Assembly: GCA_013399115.1 (NCBI GenBank)
Contig: VXAA01003136.1
Span: 185,229-249,228, forward strand
Reading direction: 5' to 3'
Length of the DNA: 64,000 bases
Origin: Anseranas semipalmata
Lineage: Eukaryota > Chordata > Aves > Anseriformes > Anseranatidae
Part shown: one piece after another, positions 23,956 through 35,947 of the stretch
Numbering within the stretch: position 1 is the first letter of the stretch
Layout of the letters: each line of letters begins with the position of its first letter
The notes under the pieces: generated by a model
What the model saw: the letters and a program-made list of their open reading frames with translations, nothing else
Told to the model about the DNA's origin: nothing
The model's database searches: none
Position numbers and translations under genes: made by a program

Positions 23956-26900
23956 CTCTGTGAGAAGTGGTGACAGCAAGCAGTTACCTCAGCACAATTT
24001 TATCCGACCAAGGTGAGGTGTATTACTGCTTCAGATATGCCACACACTAGCTGAGCAGGGTGCTCCCCAGCTTTCATAAAGGAAAGCCAAACTTCCAAAA
24101 CTGTCAGCTATGTTTACTTCAGGCCAAAACACTGGAGAAATTAGGGTCTGGGAAGAATAAAAAGAATGAGAGAAACTAGAAAGCCATTTTCCTTATTTTC
24201 CATTTGATGTGTGATGAACTTTGTTGATTTTCTGTGGCTTTCTCTGTTCACTTTTCTTCTTCATGTGTTTAACATACTAGTTTATGAATGAGGAATAATA
24301 GTTCTAGGGTGTCTTTCCACCTTGGGGGAAATGTTAACAGGAGTGTAACAGAAAGATAAAGAGATGTGTCTCTCTGTCCTTCTTCCAGTGGTTGTATCTC
24401 TGCCTGTGTACTTTTGTGTCAGCGACAATATATATTACAGCGTTGTATTGGGAGTAACTGGCTGAAATGGCTACACATTGTTTCATGAACTTTTTTTTAA
24501 CTTGAAGAAGACACCTTCAGACTTTGCAGAAATGCTCCTTTGTTGTGAGTTTAGGATGATACAGTTTATTTTAGGAGGAGAGTTGCAACACAAAAGACGA
24601 ATATTCATTTGTTCACTCTTTTCTATGGTCTCTAAACAAAAGAAAAGTAGCAGCAGATATACAATATTGGTGTCTTTGTTGAAATCCCTAAGGGGGTTCC
24701 CTAAAGATTGTTTGACCATCTCTGCTCAACTGTTCAAAGTAATAAAATGTCTAAACTTACTGTTGCTGAATTCTGCTCTACTAGAAGGTTAAACTGGGAA
24801 AATAAAACCTGCTTATGGTCAGTATAGACTTGATCCAGTAAGAAACTGTCTCATAGGTAATGGATGCTAATGTCAGCACTAATGTCTTTGGAAAATTTCA
24901 AATATCATACAACAGATTATAGTTGACAACAGACTGATCATGGTGACAAGAAGCAGGTAAATATTTCAGGGTCCTTGTACTTATTTGCCCTGGCTTCACC
25001 ACACTGGTAACACTTAGACTGTGTTTCTGTGTAGCCATTTCTATTACGTACTCTGTCCGTTCATCAGCTCCACTTCCTTGTTCTGTCTGCTTTGGGCACC
25101 AGATTTATTTTTGGTGGTTGTATAAGCTGATGAAGCATATAACCTTGGATCAACAGAGTGTTTCAGATTTGTCTCTCAATATTGCCTGTTTTTCTTGACT
25201 AGGAAAGTCTGGGGTAAACATTACACATACTAGTAGTGAAATGCACTACAGATTGCCCCTTCAACAGCTCTCACAGTGTAGTTTGTTATAGAAAAAATAA
25301 ATACGTTGGGCAGACAACAAAAATGCTTACAGCAGTGAGTGGGAGTTTACAAGCTAACTAAAGAGCTTTGATTCCTGTGTCCTCTAGTTGCACTAAGTAC
25401 CAAAAAATAATATCACGGCGTAGCAGTAAAGGAAAGCACTGAAGGTAACTCTCATTTGTTTCTTTATTACAATTTTACTATTTTGTTTAAATTTATGGAT
25501 ACACATGTTCCACTCTGGATGCTTATAGGATTGCATAAATATGGTTTTGCCTGGCTAGGTTTCTTTTTTTTTTTTTTTGGAACCACAAATTATAATGTTT
25601 ATCATGCTGATGAAGCAATGGTTGGGGGACAAATATGAAATTAAAAATAGACTTGGATTTCCCAATCATCTGAAGTGCTGGCTTGCAAGCCCATAGAGCA
25701 ATGTTGATTTGTGGGTAGTTAATTTTCTTGGCCATTGTTTTTCTACTGTGTGGTGCTGTGAGGTTATTTCTAGGCAAAATGAAATATACAGTTATACATA
25801 GTAAGAGAATTGTGTAGTAGAAAATGTTCTTGGCACACACACTACTCTGAGTACATAACGTGCGCTTGAATGGACTAGCTGTTTTTTGTTTGTTTTTCCA
25901 TTGGCAAGCCAAGAAATAAAGCACAATCCATTTTGAACTTAATTTTTCCATTTTTTTTTTTAAGATTAAGATACAAAATCTTATTTTCCTTTGGACCCAG
26001 TTCCAACACTCTAGACCAAAAGCTTACTTAAGTGATATTTCCATCACTTTACAGATGTTACTTATTCACTTTTCAACCAAGTTAAAAAGTCTTAAAAGAT
26101 CCAGATATTTGAGAAAGAAAAAAAAAAAAAAATTTCCTTACGGCTGTGTTGAGTTCAGGTTTTGATCCTGATGTAAACATAGAGGTGAAATGCACCAAGG
26201 GACAGAGGCCAGCAGAAGGCCATGCACTGTGTTCTGTAGTGTTGGTATGTGGATAGCTCAGTACCTCCTCCATCGCTTCAGGTTTGCATTACCTGGAGCC
26301 GAGATAGTATGTGGTTAGACAGAGCAGAGAGCTTAAGCTGGGGTTGGACTTGGGTTATACTCAGTGTCTGAGGACTGAATTCAAGGCTAATTGAAAGAGA
26401 AAGATGTATTTCCTTTTATTTCATTGGTGTTTGGACCAGCCCCAGATTATCTGGCCCTAACTCATTTGCTCAATGGAGACAGAGACTGTGGATGCTGTTC
26501 CAATATATGAACTGTATTTGCTGATGCAGAAGAGCTACAATTTCTCCCAGGCTGTTTTTCTTGAGGACATCCATTTGTTTTGCATGCACAAGAAATCAGA
26601 TTATTTTAACTTTTAGAAGATGAAACTAATTTCTTGCACAGCAAGGAAAAGAACTAAAGCATTCCTGGTACAACAAAGCATTATTTGCTTATTAAGCATT
26701 CTCTAGCTAAAGAGAGTTTGGGGCACAGCTTTCTACACTATGAGATCATTTCCCATCATTCTAGGAATATATTCTCTTATTATTCAAGCAGGTCTGCCTT
26801 TAAATGGAAATACTGGAAGAGCAACAGAGACAGTATTTGGTCTATAACTTCCAGGTACAAAAAAAGTCACTTCTTGGAAGAGATGGTTAATAATTTCCTT

Positions 26901-27024
26901 TATGAAAAAGGAAAGAATAGTTAAAGAATTAAGTGACTTGAGTAATTTTCACATTTAACAGCATGAGTGGACATCCTCTTTTACTTTGGAATTTTGTATT
27001 TGTTCTTCTGTCTAGATGATTTTC

Positions 27025-27047
27025 AAATAATAATAATAATAAAAAAA
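27025..27047. repeat. (TAA)n short microsatellite
   Basis: Five TAA/ATA units run into an A tract. Confidence 0.9.
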
Positions 27048-29440
27048 TTATGTAACTGTATTCCTCTTTCTATTAGGCACAAAGTATCTTCAGTACAGAT
27101 GGGGAAGGAGGCAGACTGGGGTCAGAACTCTATCTTTTGGATTCACGCCCTAGTATGGAAAAAAAAATGTTAGTGAGTTGCAGAAAGCAGATCATTTTTG
27201 CTTTTGTGACACAACAGTTGGAGATTTCTGTGTGCCTCTGCTCAGGATGTCAGATGTTCCTTGAAACAGGACTTAAACAGACTGGTGGAAAGGGGGATTA
27301 AAATAAATAACCAACTGAACAAGGTCAGCAATCCAGAGTGGATACCTAAAACAAAAACAAAAACAAACAAAAAAAAAAGTCACTGTTCACTTGTATTCTT
27401 TGTAGAAAGCAAGATGTGGAAAATCATCATTTTTCTAACCAGACTCTGCTAGTAATTTTGTAATTCCAGGGTTCTTTTCCTCCTCCCTGTAGTCCCCAGC
27501 AGTGCTTCAAAATTAGCTGTAATTTTCATGGTTCAGTTATTAAAGTATGAAATGCATAACGTTTCGCGGGTAGCAGCAGTGAACCCTGAAATTAAGTATT
27601 TCATACTGAAATGTCTGTATTATCTGGATAAATATGCCTATATTTTTGTTGGAAGGATTCAAGAGAGCTAAACAGGCTAGGAAAACCTGAAGTCTGCTAA
27701 AACTAACTAGGTGAGGGGAAAGGAAAACAATTATTTGATTCAAATGGTGGTTGGGGAATGGGGAAAGCAATAAGGGGAAAACTGAGCAAGACACTTGAGA
27801 GATGCTGTAATAGAGTTGGAGTATCGGTTTAATAACAGAGGGTTAAAGGATTAACTGCTCATTCTCTCTATCTGTTTCTCTTTATACTCTCTGTTCCTTA
27901 CCTTTCTGCTGCATTGTATTGCATTCATATTTTCTGGACTTACTTCACTCTTCTTTTTTTTCCTTTTTTCATTTTCTCACCAACAATCTCACATGACTCA
28001 TGGTGTATATTCTATTTCTATACATCTTACAGCAGCCTTTGACCCCAGGTGGAACCTGGTTATTGTTCTATACATTACAGCAGAGGACTTCAACTTGTGC
28101 TGGAGGCTGTAACTACTCAGAGATGCACTAGTGTTAAATTTCAGGTGTGCACTTAGGTCCCACATGGAGCCCTATAGTATTTAGTGACAGACAAGAATAT
28201 GAATAAGTATTTTGTGAATATGGATGCAATACTGAGTGGCTGCTGACATGAATGCTTCCAGCAGACCTCATTCTGGAAACCCCTTTGGGCTAGGCACTGG
28301 GCTGGTGGTTCTGTCTCTGTTACTGTGCTATTCTGACCAAGAACAATTGTATGAGATAATGTTGTATGCAAGCTATGTAAAAGCTTGTATTTGTGTTTGC
28401 CTCAAGCATTGTTCCTAGTCTTTTTCTATTTCAGACTTGCACTCCCCTTACTGAGAAGTTCAGCTTCCCTCCAGAGTGCTCACAAATACTTGGAAGGGAC
28501 TCTCCTTCATCCACGCTTTGTTCTTCACCTGGTGTCTCTTTCCTTTTTCTGTTGTCTTCTTAAAGGGCTAAGCTAAAGAAAAAAGAAACTGTCCTCTGTG
28601 CTGTGCTTCTGGTGGTAGGAAGTTTTTCCTACCCTTTCTCCTTCCCATACTCATTTCTTCTGGTCTCTTCTGGATATATTCTCTTGTTCTGGCTATGAAG
28701 TGCTGTTCTATCCAGTGCATCAAATTTACTTTGCATTTCCCATATGTTCAGCATCATCAGCTGATATCATTCACTGGTGCTGTATTCTTTGCTGGTATAC
28801 TTCCCTTTGCAGGATATAAAGCAGGGTCCCCTTCCCTCTTGCATAACCAAAAAGGCTGTGTCTTGCTGATCCAGGCAGCTTGGTTACACAGAAGCTGCAA
28901 CAGAAAATTTTCCACACACTACTTACAAATAACCAACTGAAGCTGGTGACAGTATGGAGAATTGTAGTAGAAATGTTAAAATTAGTATCTTAGGAGCATA
29001 AATGGATTCTGGTTGCAGAAACACCAGAATGAGTAAACAGTTGGAGAAGGGTTACGAGAATAGCATATGTTGATGGCAGCTGGATTAGCAGGTCATCAAG
29101 ATCCTAGTACACATCTGTGTGCAGCTTTTCAAGTCACCCAGATTGGGAGACAAAGTAGAAAGAGTAAATCCTGATGGCTTACAGAGGTGGAACAGGATGG
29201 AGAGATTAATCACTGTCATCTCCTGAAGGGTTGCAAAAAGACACGTCCAAAACCAGCACATGGTTTCCAACTGAGAAAGACAAGAGGACATAAGAAGTTG
29301 ATAGTTGCAAGGTCCTCCATGTCACTGCAGAAAAGCCTGGACAAGGCACCTGGATAGGAGCATCTGGGTGCCCACATGCTGGGCAGACCACCTGGATGCA
29401 TCAAGCCTTTAGTGCTTGTAAGCGTGGGGACTATGAGAGT

Positions 29441-29824
29441 ATAACCCCCATTTTTAAAAAGGGGAAAAAAGGAAGATCCAGGGGACTACAGGCCAGTCAC
29501 TCTCACTTCTGTGCCTGGCAAGATCAGGGAGCAGATCCTCCTGGAAACTATGCTAAGGCACGTGGAAAATAAGGAGGTGATTGGTGACAGCCAACACGGC
29601 TTCACTAAGGGCAAATTGTGCCTAACAAATCTGGTGGCCTTCTACGATAGGGTTACATCATTGCTGGATAGGGGAAGAGCAACTGACATCCTCTACCCGG
29701 ACTTGTGCAAAGCATTTGACACTGTCCCACACGATATCCTTGTCTCTAAATTGGAGAGACATGGATCTGATGGATGGACCACTTGGTGGGTAAGGAATTG
29801 GCTGGATGGTCGTACTCAAATGCA
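29441..29824 (+). pseudogene. CR1 ORF2 relic, reverse transcriptase fingers/palm part
   Basis: The segment starts in one frame with ITPIFKKG (29441 onward) and shifts frame inside the homopolymer run at 29457-29470. It then reads [18 protein letters not shown], with the conserved YRPV(S/T)LTS block of LINE reverse transcriptases. Further on come [17 protein letters not shown] and the first catalytic aspartate region as [18 protein letters not shown]; the usual motif is LDFSKAFD. It ends near WLDGRTQ, where a second frameshift (about 29816-29824) moves the homology to another frame. No start codon is expected, since this is an internal part of ORF2. Confidence 0.9.
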
Positions 29825-30387
29825 TTGTGGTCGATGGCTCAATGTCCAAGTGGAGATCAGTAATGAGTGGTTTTCCTCAGGGGTCAGAATTGGTACCAGC
29901 GCTGTTTAACATTTTTGTCGGCAACATGGAGAGTGGAATTGAGTGTACCCTCAGCAAGTTTGCCAGTGACACCAAGCTGTGTGGTGCAGTCGACACGCTG
30001 GAGGGAAGGGATGCCATCCAGAGGGAGCTGGACAGACTTGAGATGTGGGCCTGTGTGAACCTCGTGAAGTTTGACAAGGCCAAGTGCAAGGTCCTGCACC
30101 TGGATTGGGGCAATCCCAAGCACAAATACAGGCTGGGTGGAGAATGGATTGAGAGCAGCCCTGAGAAGAAGGACTTGGGGGTGTTGGTTGATGAGAAGCT
30201 CAACATAAGCCGGCAATGTGCGTTTGCAGCCCAGAAAGCCAGCCATATCCTGGGCTGCATCAAAAGAAGCATGACTAGTAGGTCAAGGGAGGTGATTCTC
30301 CCCCTCTACTCTGCTCTTGTGAGACCCCACCTGGAGTGCTGTGTTCAGCTCTGGGGCCCCCAGCACAAGAAGAACATGGATGTATAG
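29825..30387 (+). pseudogene. CR1 ORF2 relic, palm/thumb part with altered FADD box
   Basis: After the frameshift the homology resumes as [20 protein letters not shown], which holds the (V/F)PQGS motif. The active-site box follows as [14 protein letters not shown] (about 29953-29994); CR1 elements normally have FADD, so one of the two catalytic aspartates is replaced by serine. The thumb region continues through [20 protein letters not shown] and [20 protein letters not shown] to KKNMDV, ending at a TAG (30385-30387). The long minus-strand frames here (29877-30272, 29884-30246) are shadows of this segment. Confidence 0.9.
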
Positions 30388-30761
30388 AACGAGTCTAGAG
30401 GAGGGCCACGAAGATGATCAAAGGGCTGGAGCACCTCTCCTGTAAAGACAGGCTGAGGGAGCTGGGGTTGTTCAGCCTGGAGAAGAGAAGGCTCCAGGGA
30501 GGCCTTACAGAGGCCTTCCAGTACCTAAAGGGGGCCTATAGGAAAGCTGGAGAGAGACTCTTTGTCAGGGAGTGTAGTAACAGGACAAGTATTAATGGTT
30601 TTAAACTAAAAAAGGGTAGATTTAGATTAGATATTAGGAAGAAATTCTTCACCATGAGGGTGGTGAGGCACTGGAACAGGCTGCCCAGAGAGGTTGTGGA
30701 TGCCCCATACCTAGAAGTGTTTAAGGCCAGGTTGGATGGGGCTTTGGGCAACCTAGTCTAA
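30388..30761 (+). pseudogene. CR1 ORF2 relic, C-terminal part
   Basis: A third frame change near 30380-30390 brings the homology into a frame with a CAG-to-TAG stop at 30396-30398. It is followed by RRATKMIKGLEHLSCKDRLR, ELGLFSLEKRRLQGG, FQYLKGAYRKAGERLF and the conserved end of CR1 ORF2, RLDIRKKFFTMRVVRHWNRL then PREVVDAPYLEVFKARLDGA. Translation ends at TAA (30759-30761). The C-terminal part is well preserved compared with the ancient CR1 at 6.5 kb, so this insertion is much younger, though clearly not recent. Confidence 0.9.
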
Positions 30762-30856
30762 TGGAAGGTGTCCCTGTCCATGGCAGGGGGGTTGGAATTA
30801 GATGATCTTTAAGGTCCCTTCCAATTCAAACCATTCTATGACTGTATGATTCTATG

Positions 30857-32280
30857 TGTGAGTGAAATCAGCTGTTTCAAAAGAAAACCCCCTTCTACAA
30901 GTTCTTGCATGGAGATTTGCTGCATAGTTGCCACAGCACTGCACCACTATTTCCTGCAACTGGGGCAACTTTGCCATCTCAAAGTAGCAGAGGTGGCAGG
31001 GAGATGAGCTTCCCCCGGGGACAGCTCTGACCCTAACCCAGAAGCGGGAGAAGGAAAAAGAAGGACGATAGCAGGTCTAGTGCACACACAGGGCAGAGAC
31101 ACTGCCAGTCTCCACATCATAGGCCTGGGGGCTAAACATGTTATTCATCAGGCCACCTGCTTCACCTTTTACAATAAAACTGTTGCCTGGACCCTAGCGT
31201 TGATATCCAGGGCTCTGATGTTACCCCCTTTGTGTTGCCAGAGTGCTTTCCTACTCTTAGAAGAAGAAGGAAAATACTCTTTTTCAATGAGTACTGCTGA
31301 GTACAGATAGGGGACACTGCCACAGTTTTATCATTTTCTGGATAAAGCAGAAAGAAGGGACTAGTCTTTTGAGTAGAAAGAGAAGCATGCCTCTCATTGA
31401 CAGATGTGCCTTTAATGCTGGAACATACAGTATGTGCCACAGGTTGCACCCCATTTAGCAAGACTGGGCTTCCTGATGTCAGCTGATTTGCAAGGTGTTA
31501 CTTGGTGGCCTGAAGACTTAACAAATTGTGTTCTTTCATAAAGCCTGACAGCAAAATTGGAAATGCTTGAAAACCTGACTGCAGTGTTGTACGTTATCAT
31601 CTGAGGTAATAGCCATATAATCTTTGCCTTTTAAGTGTCAGATTCCAGGTGAGTGATTAGCTGTGTTTTCTAGCTAGACAAACATTTGATGATGTCTAAG
31701 TGATTTAGAAGCAGAAGAGTGTTCATAAACATAGAAACGTGTTCCTGCAAGGATCTGGAGTAAGGAGCTGGGGGGTCCATGGATCCTAACTGCTAGATCC
31801 TGGATGCCAAGGTATCAAGGTTGCCTCTTTACTAAAGGAGCTAAAGGCTGCAGACAGATAGATGGGTGCTTCAGCATACTGAGCAAGGAAGCCCTTAGTA
31901 GCAGCACAACAACTTATACTTAGCTGATAAAAAACATGGAGCTCTTCCATTTTAATTCAAGTTATTTACATCTGCTCTGAAACCCCAGACTGTAGACCTG
32001 TTTTAAAGGCAGATGCTCTCACATGGGAAGACAGGTATTTAAGCTTGAGCTCTGGTTCCACAGTTGAGTATCAGTTTAGTACTAGGTGGTTTGTAAGAAC
32101 ACTTGTATTTTATGTTCAAGGCCAGTGCAATGCTAAATTGCATTTTTTCTTCTCAAACGTGTAATTGGCATTTCACAAATCTGTCAGCTTACACAAAGGG
32201 GATCTCCTACAAAATGTCTGTTAAAAATTAGCTCACTTTCATGGCACCTTTAGAGGTTAGTTAAAGTTTAAGTCCCATTA
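30857..32280. other. Non-coding stretch after CR1, no gene seen
   Basis: The first 250 bp are somewhat GC-rich (around 30.95-31.2 kb) and the rest is AT-rich. No exon, RNA gene or recognisable repeat can be supported. Confidence 0.5.
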
Positions 32281-32365
32281 AGAGACATTAGAGTGAGGCA
32301 CAAATGTCATGACATGTCCAAGGCCACTTAGCTGTTGGAACAGAATAACTAGTAACAGGGAATGA
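32281..32365 (-). mobile_element. MIR-like CORE-SINE relic
   Basis: On the plus strand, GTGAGGCACA is followed by a degraded GTCATGACATG, then TCCAAGGCCACTTAGCTG and TAACTAGTAACAGGGAAT. This follows the order of a reverse-complemented MIR core: GAGGCACAGAGAGGTTAAGT, then CCAAGGTCACACAGCTAGTA, then the GGGATT start of the B box. Only the core is recognisable. Confidence 0.5.
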
Positions 32366-32999
32366 GATGGTCTGGCTGTATTCATTTCATGCTTCCTTCA
32401 TTTCCACTGTCTCACAGTAGATTGTATGTGAGTTCAAACCTGCAAACACTTTTACCCAATTAGCAGCCCCTAAGTCAATGGTCTCATTCAGCTGTCTCAA
32501 TTAACGTTGGCTTTTACCAGGTCCCTTTGCCATTTGGATTCAATAGAATATTTATGTAAGCGAGAACTGGTGAGGGAATAGCAGGACTCTTGTGGGCTGA
32601 TACTCCATTTTATGCCTTTATAATGGAATTTTTTAAACATTTGCTTCTCAGAAGGATCGTCTCTCACTTTTTTTTTTTTTCAGCTGCTATTCTTAGTTAA
32701 TAATTCTGTTTCTTTTAAATTTAATGCCAAATCACTGATATTTTATAGGGTGTTTGCTTTGTAAATGGAGAGCTGGTAAATCAGCGTGTTAATTTTTGTT
32801 GTCACCCCTCTGCTTAATTTAGTTTTTGCCAGATGATTATCTGTTATGTACACAACAGTATAGCTTCATATTTGTCATTTGTCTCTCTGTTTCGTAATCT
32901 TTGTTGCACTCCTCTCAAGGCTTCTTGCTTACAGACATCTGACTGCAGCAAGCTTATGATTATTATTTTATAAGCCTAAAAGATATAAAATTGCAAAAG

Positions 33000-33480
33000 G
33001 GGAAGAACACTTTAAATATAACTGTGTATTAAGTATGGTTACTGAGTCATTGTTTCGGTTTTATACAGTGCATATTTCTGGCTAGTGTAAAATGCACTGA
33101 GAACCAAACTTAAAAACCATCTGCACCTCCTGTTTCCGTCTAAAATATTATTTATGTTTTTGGCTTTGTACCCTGAGCTAAATACAGAATGTGTAAAGAC
33201 TGTTAATTAACCCTTTGAGACATGAGTTTCCCATCAATGTGTGGAACAGGAACATGTTTTTAATTAGGTAGTAAAACTCTCAGGATTTATACGTGCTCAA
33301 AATTTGCTCCATAATGAAACCAAAGGGAGTACATGTTAAATGAATTAAGGGAGAGGGGGGAACGACGGGACGGGACTGTGTTTAAATAAAGCTAAATTTG
33401 TATAATACTCCCACCATAGCCAGGAAACTCAAATATAAGTCCAGTGGTCCATTATTAATCCAAGATATTTTAATGAAAAT
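33000..33480. promoter_or_regulatory. Candidate conserved regulatory stretch (inference only)
   Basis: This AT-rich interval holds several homeodomain-type motifs. An HNF1-like GTTAATTAAC palindrome lies at 33202-33211, TAATTAGG at 33261-33268 and a TAATCC (OTX/PITX-type) core at 33456-33461; a potential G-quadruplex sits at 33349-33374. Such clusters occur in vertebrate enhancers, but motifs this short are also common by chance in AT-rich DNA. Without cross-species alignment this is a suggestion. Confidence 0.2.
33349..33374 (+). other. Potential G-quadruplex (plus strand)
   Basis: The runs are GGG, GGGGGG, GGG and GGG with loops of 3, 6 and 2 nt, which fits the G3+N1-7 pattern. It stands out in an AT-rich environment. 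Confidence 0.6.
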
Positions 33481-33671
33481 GATCAGTGGCATGTAGAGAT
33501 TTTCTTACTGGAAGAGACAGTCTCTTAGTCTTTATCCTTTCTCTTTTTTTTCTAACGTTTTTGATAAAGTCTGTTCATGCCCTTTGGAATTCACCAGGCT
33601 GCCTCAGTATTCCCCCAATATGGCAGAGCAGACAGTCAATTGAAGTAGGAGCTCTGTTTAAAGTTGAGCTT

Positions 33672-33802
33672 GGCCCAAGTTCAGTGAAACGCTTGAGCAC
33701 TTGTCTAACATAAAACAAGTGAGTAGTCCTGTTGAAATTGATGGAATCAATTGTGTGCCTAACGTTAGCCACACACTTAAATACATTAGTGAATTGTGGC
33801 CC
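33672..33802. mobile_element. Palindromic MITE-like element, copy 2
   Basis: The element starts GGCCCAAGTTCAGTGAAACG and ends TTAGTGAATTGTGGCCC. The left arm and the reverse complement of the right arm align over about 40 bp with small gaps. The centre reads GAGTAGTCCTGTTGAAATTG and ATGGAATCAATTG, the decayed form of the central palindrome seen in sauropsid copies. It belongs to the same family as 14804-14947. With no open frame, it is a non-autonomous foldback/MITE-type repeat. Confidence 0.7.
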
Positions 33803-35947
33803 AAAGCAACTGTGTCTGTTTAATGATAAAATGGAACATTGGTCCTGCGACGTGTCATAACACGAAAACAACAGAATAGTTCGATGGGAATGTAATCTTA
33901 CCTGTAGTGTTATTTCAATCCTTAGGTAAACTTTATAGAGAGATTTTAATATTGATACATGCAATAAAACATGCTATAAATAAAGTTACCAAAGCACAGA
34001 GATTATGTTCTTATTCTGCTGTATTTACCACTCAGTCATTTCAATTTTAAATCAGAAATTCCAGGAACGCCTAATTCAAGCAAAGGTCTTAAGGATCTGG
34101 AAAATATCGTGTTTTAAATAAAAGCTTGTTTAAGTTACACAAGCACAAGGGAGGGAAAGCAGTTCTAACTGGGAAGCCTATTTGTTTTTCTTTGTGTATG
34201 TTTAACTTAAAATTAAGCACAATATATTTCTTTCTCTTTCTTTCTTTTTTAAAGGATTTTTATGAAACCCTTCACACTCCTATATTATATCTTTGAGTGC
34301 CATGTTTCAGTCTAAGTGAATTTTTATGGACAAGTGATAAAGCACTAAAAATAGTTCAAAGTAAATGTCTCCAGAGCAGCTGAAAAGAGCTTCAGCTGTG
34401 TAACTGTTGGTCCAGAGGAGCTCCATGGGCTTTCTGTTTTGCACTGGGCCATTTTTACTCTTCCCTGGAGAAGATTTCCTCCCCCCTTCCCATGTTCTTG
34501 GTAATGATCCTGGTCAGAAGCAGAGCCTGATCCTTATGTGGCTTCATAGGAAAACAGTCATGCTTAGAGAAGGTTTACAAAGCCTGCAAGCCTAAAAATT
34601 AAAAGAATATAACCTGAAATTCAACAAATCGGCTTTACCATTATCCTGTTCCTAATGCAGTTATTTGCAGCTATGCTAACTAGGTATAAACTGATGACAT
34701 TTATATTTTGTTGAACCTTGTATTTCATCCAAGAAACAATGTAAATGATCCCCCAGGTTGAAAAGCAAAGGATAGGCAGGTTCTCAGAATAAGGAGGTAA
34801 GGAATATCTTTGAGTATTATCACTTCATGAGGTTTAAACTATAGTTTCAAATACACTTTCAATTGGCATGAGATAGCACAACTTTCAAAAGTAGCAACCT
34901 GTCCTCTGCCTTCTGCCACAGAGTTTGCTGCAAAGCTGCCCAAACAGCCATGCTGACATAGAGAAAAGAACAAGTCATGGCCACCTCTGGCAGCTGAAGA
35001 GCTGGCATAAACTAACTGTGAGTGAAACACCAGATTTAGAAGGTAAAACTGCTATAGCACTGGTCGACCACAGAAGTGAAGCTTGGACAAATTAAAACCT
35101 TAAAACTCAAATTGCCATTTAGACTATGTGCAATACACATTTTTTATGCTTTCATGTTCAAAAATACCATTGTTTATACTTTTATGTTAAATAAGATCCC
35201 CACATGTTAGGCAGCAAATCAGATGTATAGCTCTGTAGATGTCCACTTAAGGCCTTCAGACCCCTGCACCACCTGAGATCTTCAAGTGCACACAGCTGGT
35301 GCTGCACTCCTACACTGAAAAATCTACACTTGGGTATGAATAAATAAATATCAGGTTGGAAACTGAGATAATACCACTCATATCAAGATAATTACCTACT
35401 TTGATAACTTCATCACCTCAGTGTTTCTTTCTGCTCTGCATTCTGGTTCCCTATCTTCTACTGTACTTCATATGTGCTTTGATAAGACAGCAGATCTGGT
35501 ACTTTACTTCTCCTTTTTCCCCCTTTTGGCTACTCTTTCGCCTGATGTTCAAGCTTGTAGTCCCATTGGCCTCATCTGTTTTTCCTCTCATCCCTTGATG
35601 AACTGATTCAGTTTGCTAACACAGAAGAAAAGTTTTTTATTTATTTTATTTTTTTCCTGGGTTAGTGTTCTGCTAATTAATTATTCTGGGTCCTTTCTCA
35701 CAGGACTGGATGAATATGCCATCATTAGGACTCCTAAGGAATGTACTAATAGGAACAAGAATTTTAACATGTCTTGATATACTTTAAAATAAACATTTCT
35801 CTGATGGTTACAGATATTTCTATTATTGGTTTAAATATCAAGACTGTAATAGATGTAATCCTTTCTGAGGAACACCTGAGTTTTAGTAGCAGAGTAATTA
35901 AGTGCTTGAAACACCTTCAGCCTTTCTCTCCTCCAGTATCTTTTACT

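Larger units (their letters stand above)
14948..29419. other. AT-rich non-coding stretch, no gene seen
   Basis: About 14.5 kb of AT-rich sequence with no exon or RNA gene I can support. It holds a tandem duplication near 15.6 kb, a long AT/GT hairpin at 17.6 kb, several T or A tracts and a (TAA)n run near 27.03 kb. The longest frame is 171 codons on the minus strand (15833-16348). Its sequence is unlike any protein I know, and it is reported only as an observation. A pyrimidine-rich interval at 27.86-28.7 kb has no other distinguishing feature. Confidence 0.5.
29420..30856 (+). mobile_element. CR1 LINE, 5'-truncated and inactive
   Basis: A non-LTR retrotransposon of the CR1 clade, the main LINE of birds. 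About 1.44 kb is visible: the C-terminal part of ORF2 (reverse transcriptase and downstream region), a short 3' untranslated segment (CTGTCCATGGCAGGGGGGTT near 30774-30793, then AAGGTCCCTTCCAATTC) and a terminal octamer run (ATTCTATG, ACTGTATG, ATTCTATG) ending at 30856. This 3' signature is diagnostic. The 5' edge is uncertain. The similarity is clear from about 29430 (GACTATGAGAGTATAACCCC, equivalent to the DW(R/K)KGNITP region), and degraded CR1 sequence may continue upstream. The reading frame is broken by at least three frameshifts and by in-frame stops, so the copy cannot move. Confidence 0.95.

Noticed and set aside
29877..30272. Long minus-strand frames (131 and 120 codons) in the CR1 region
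   Set aside because: They are antisense shadows of the CR1 ORF2, which explains the sequence fully on the plus strand.
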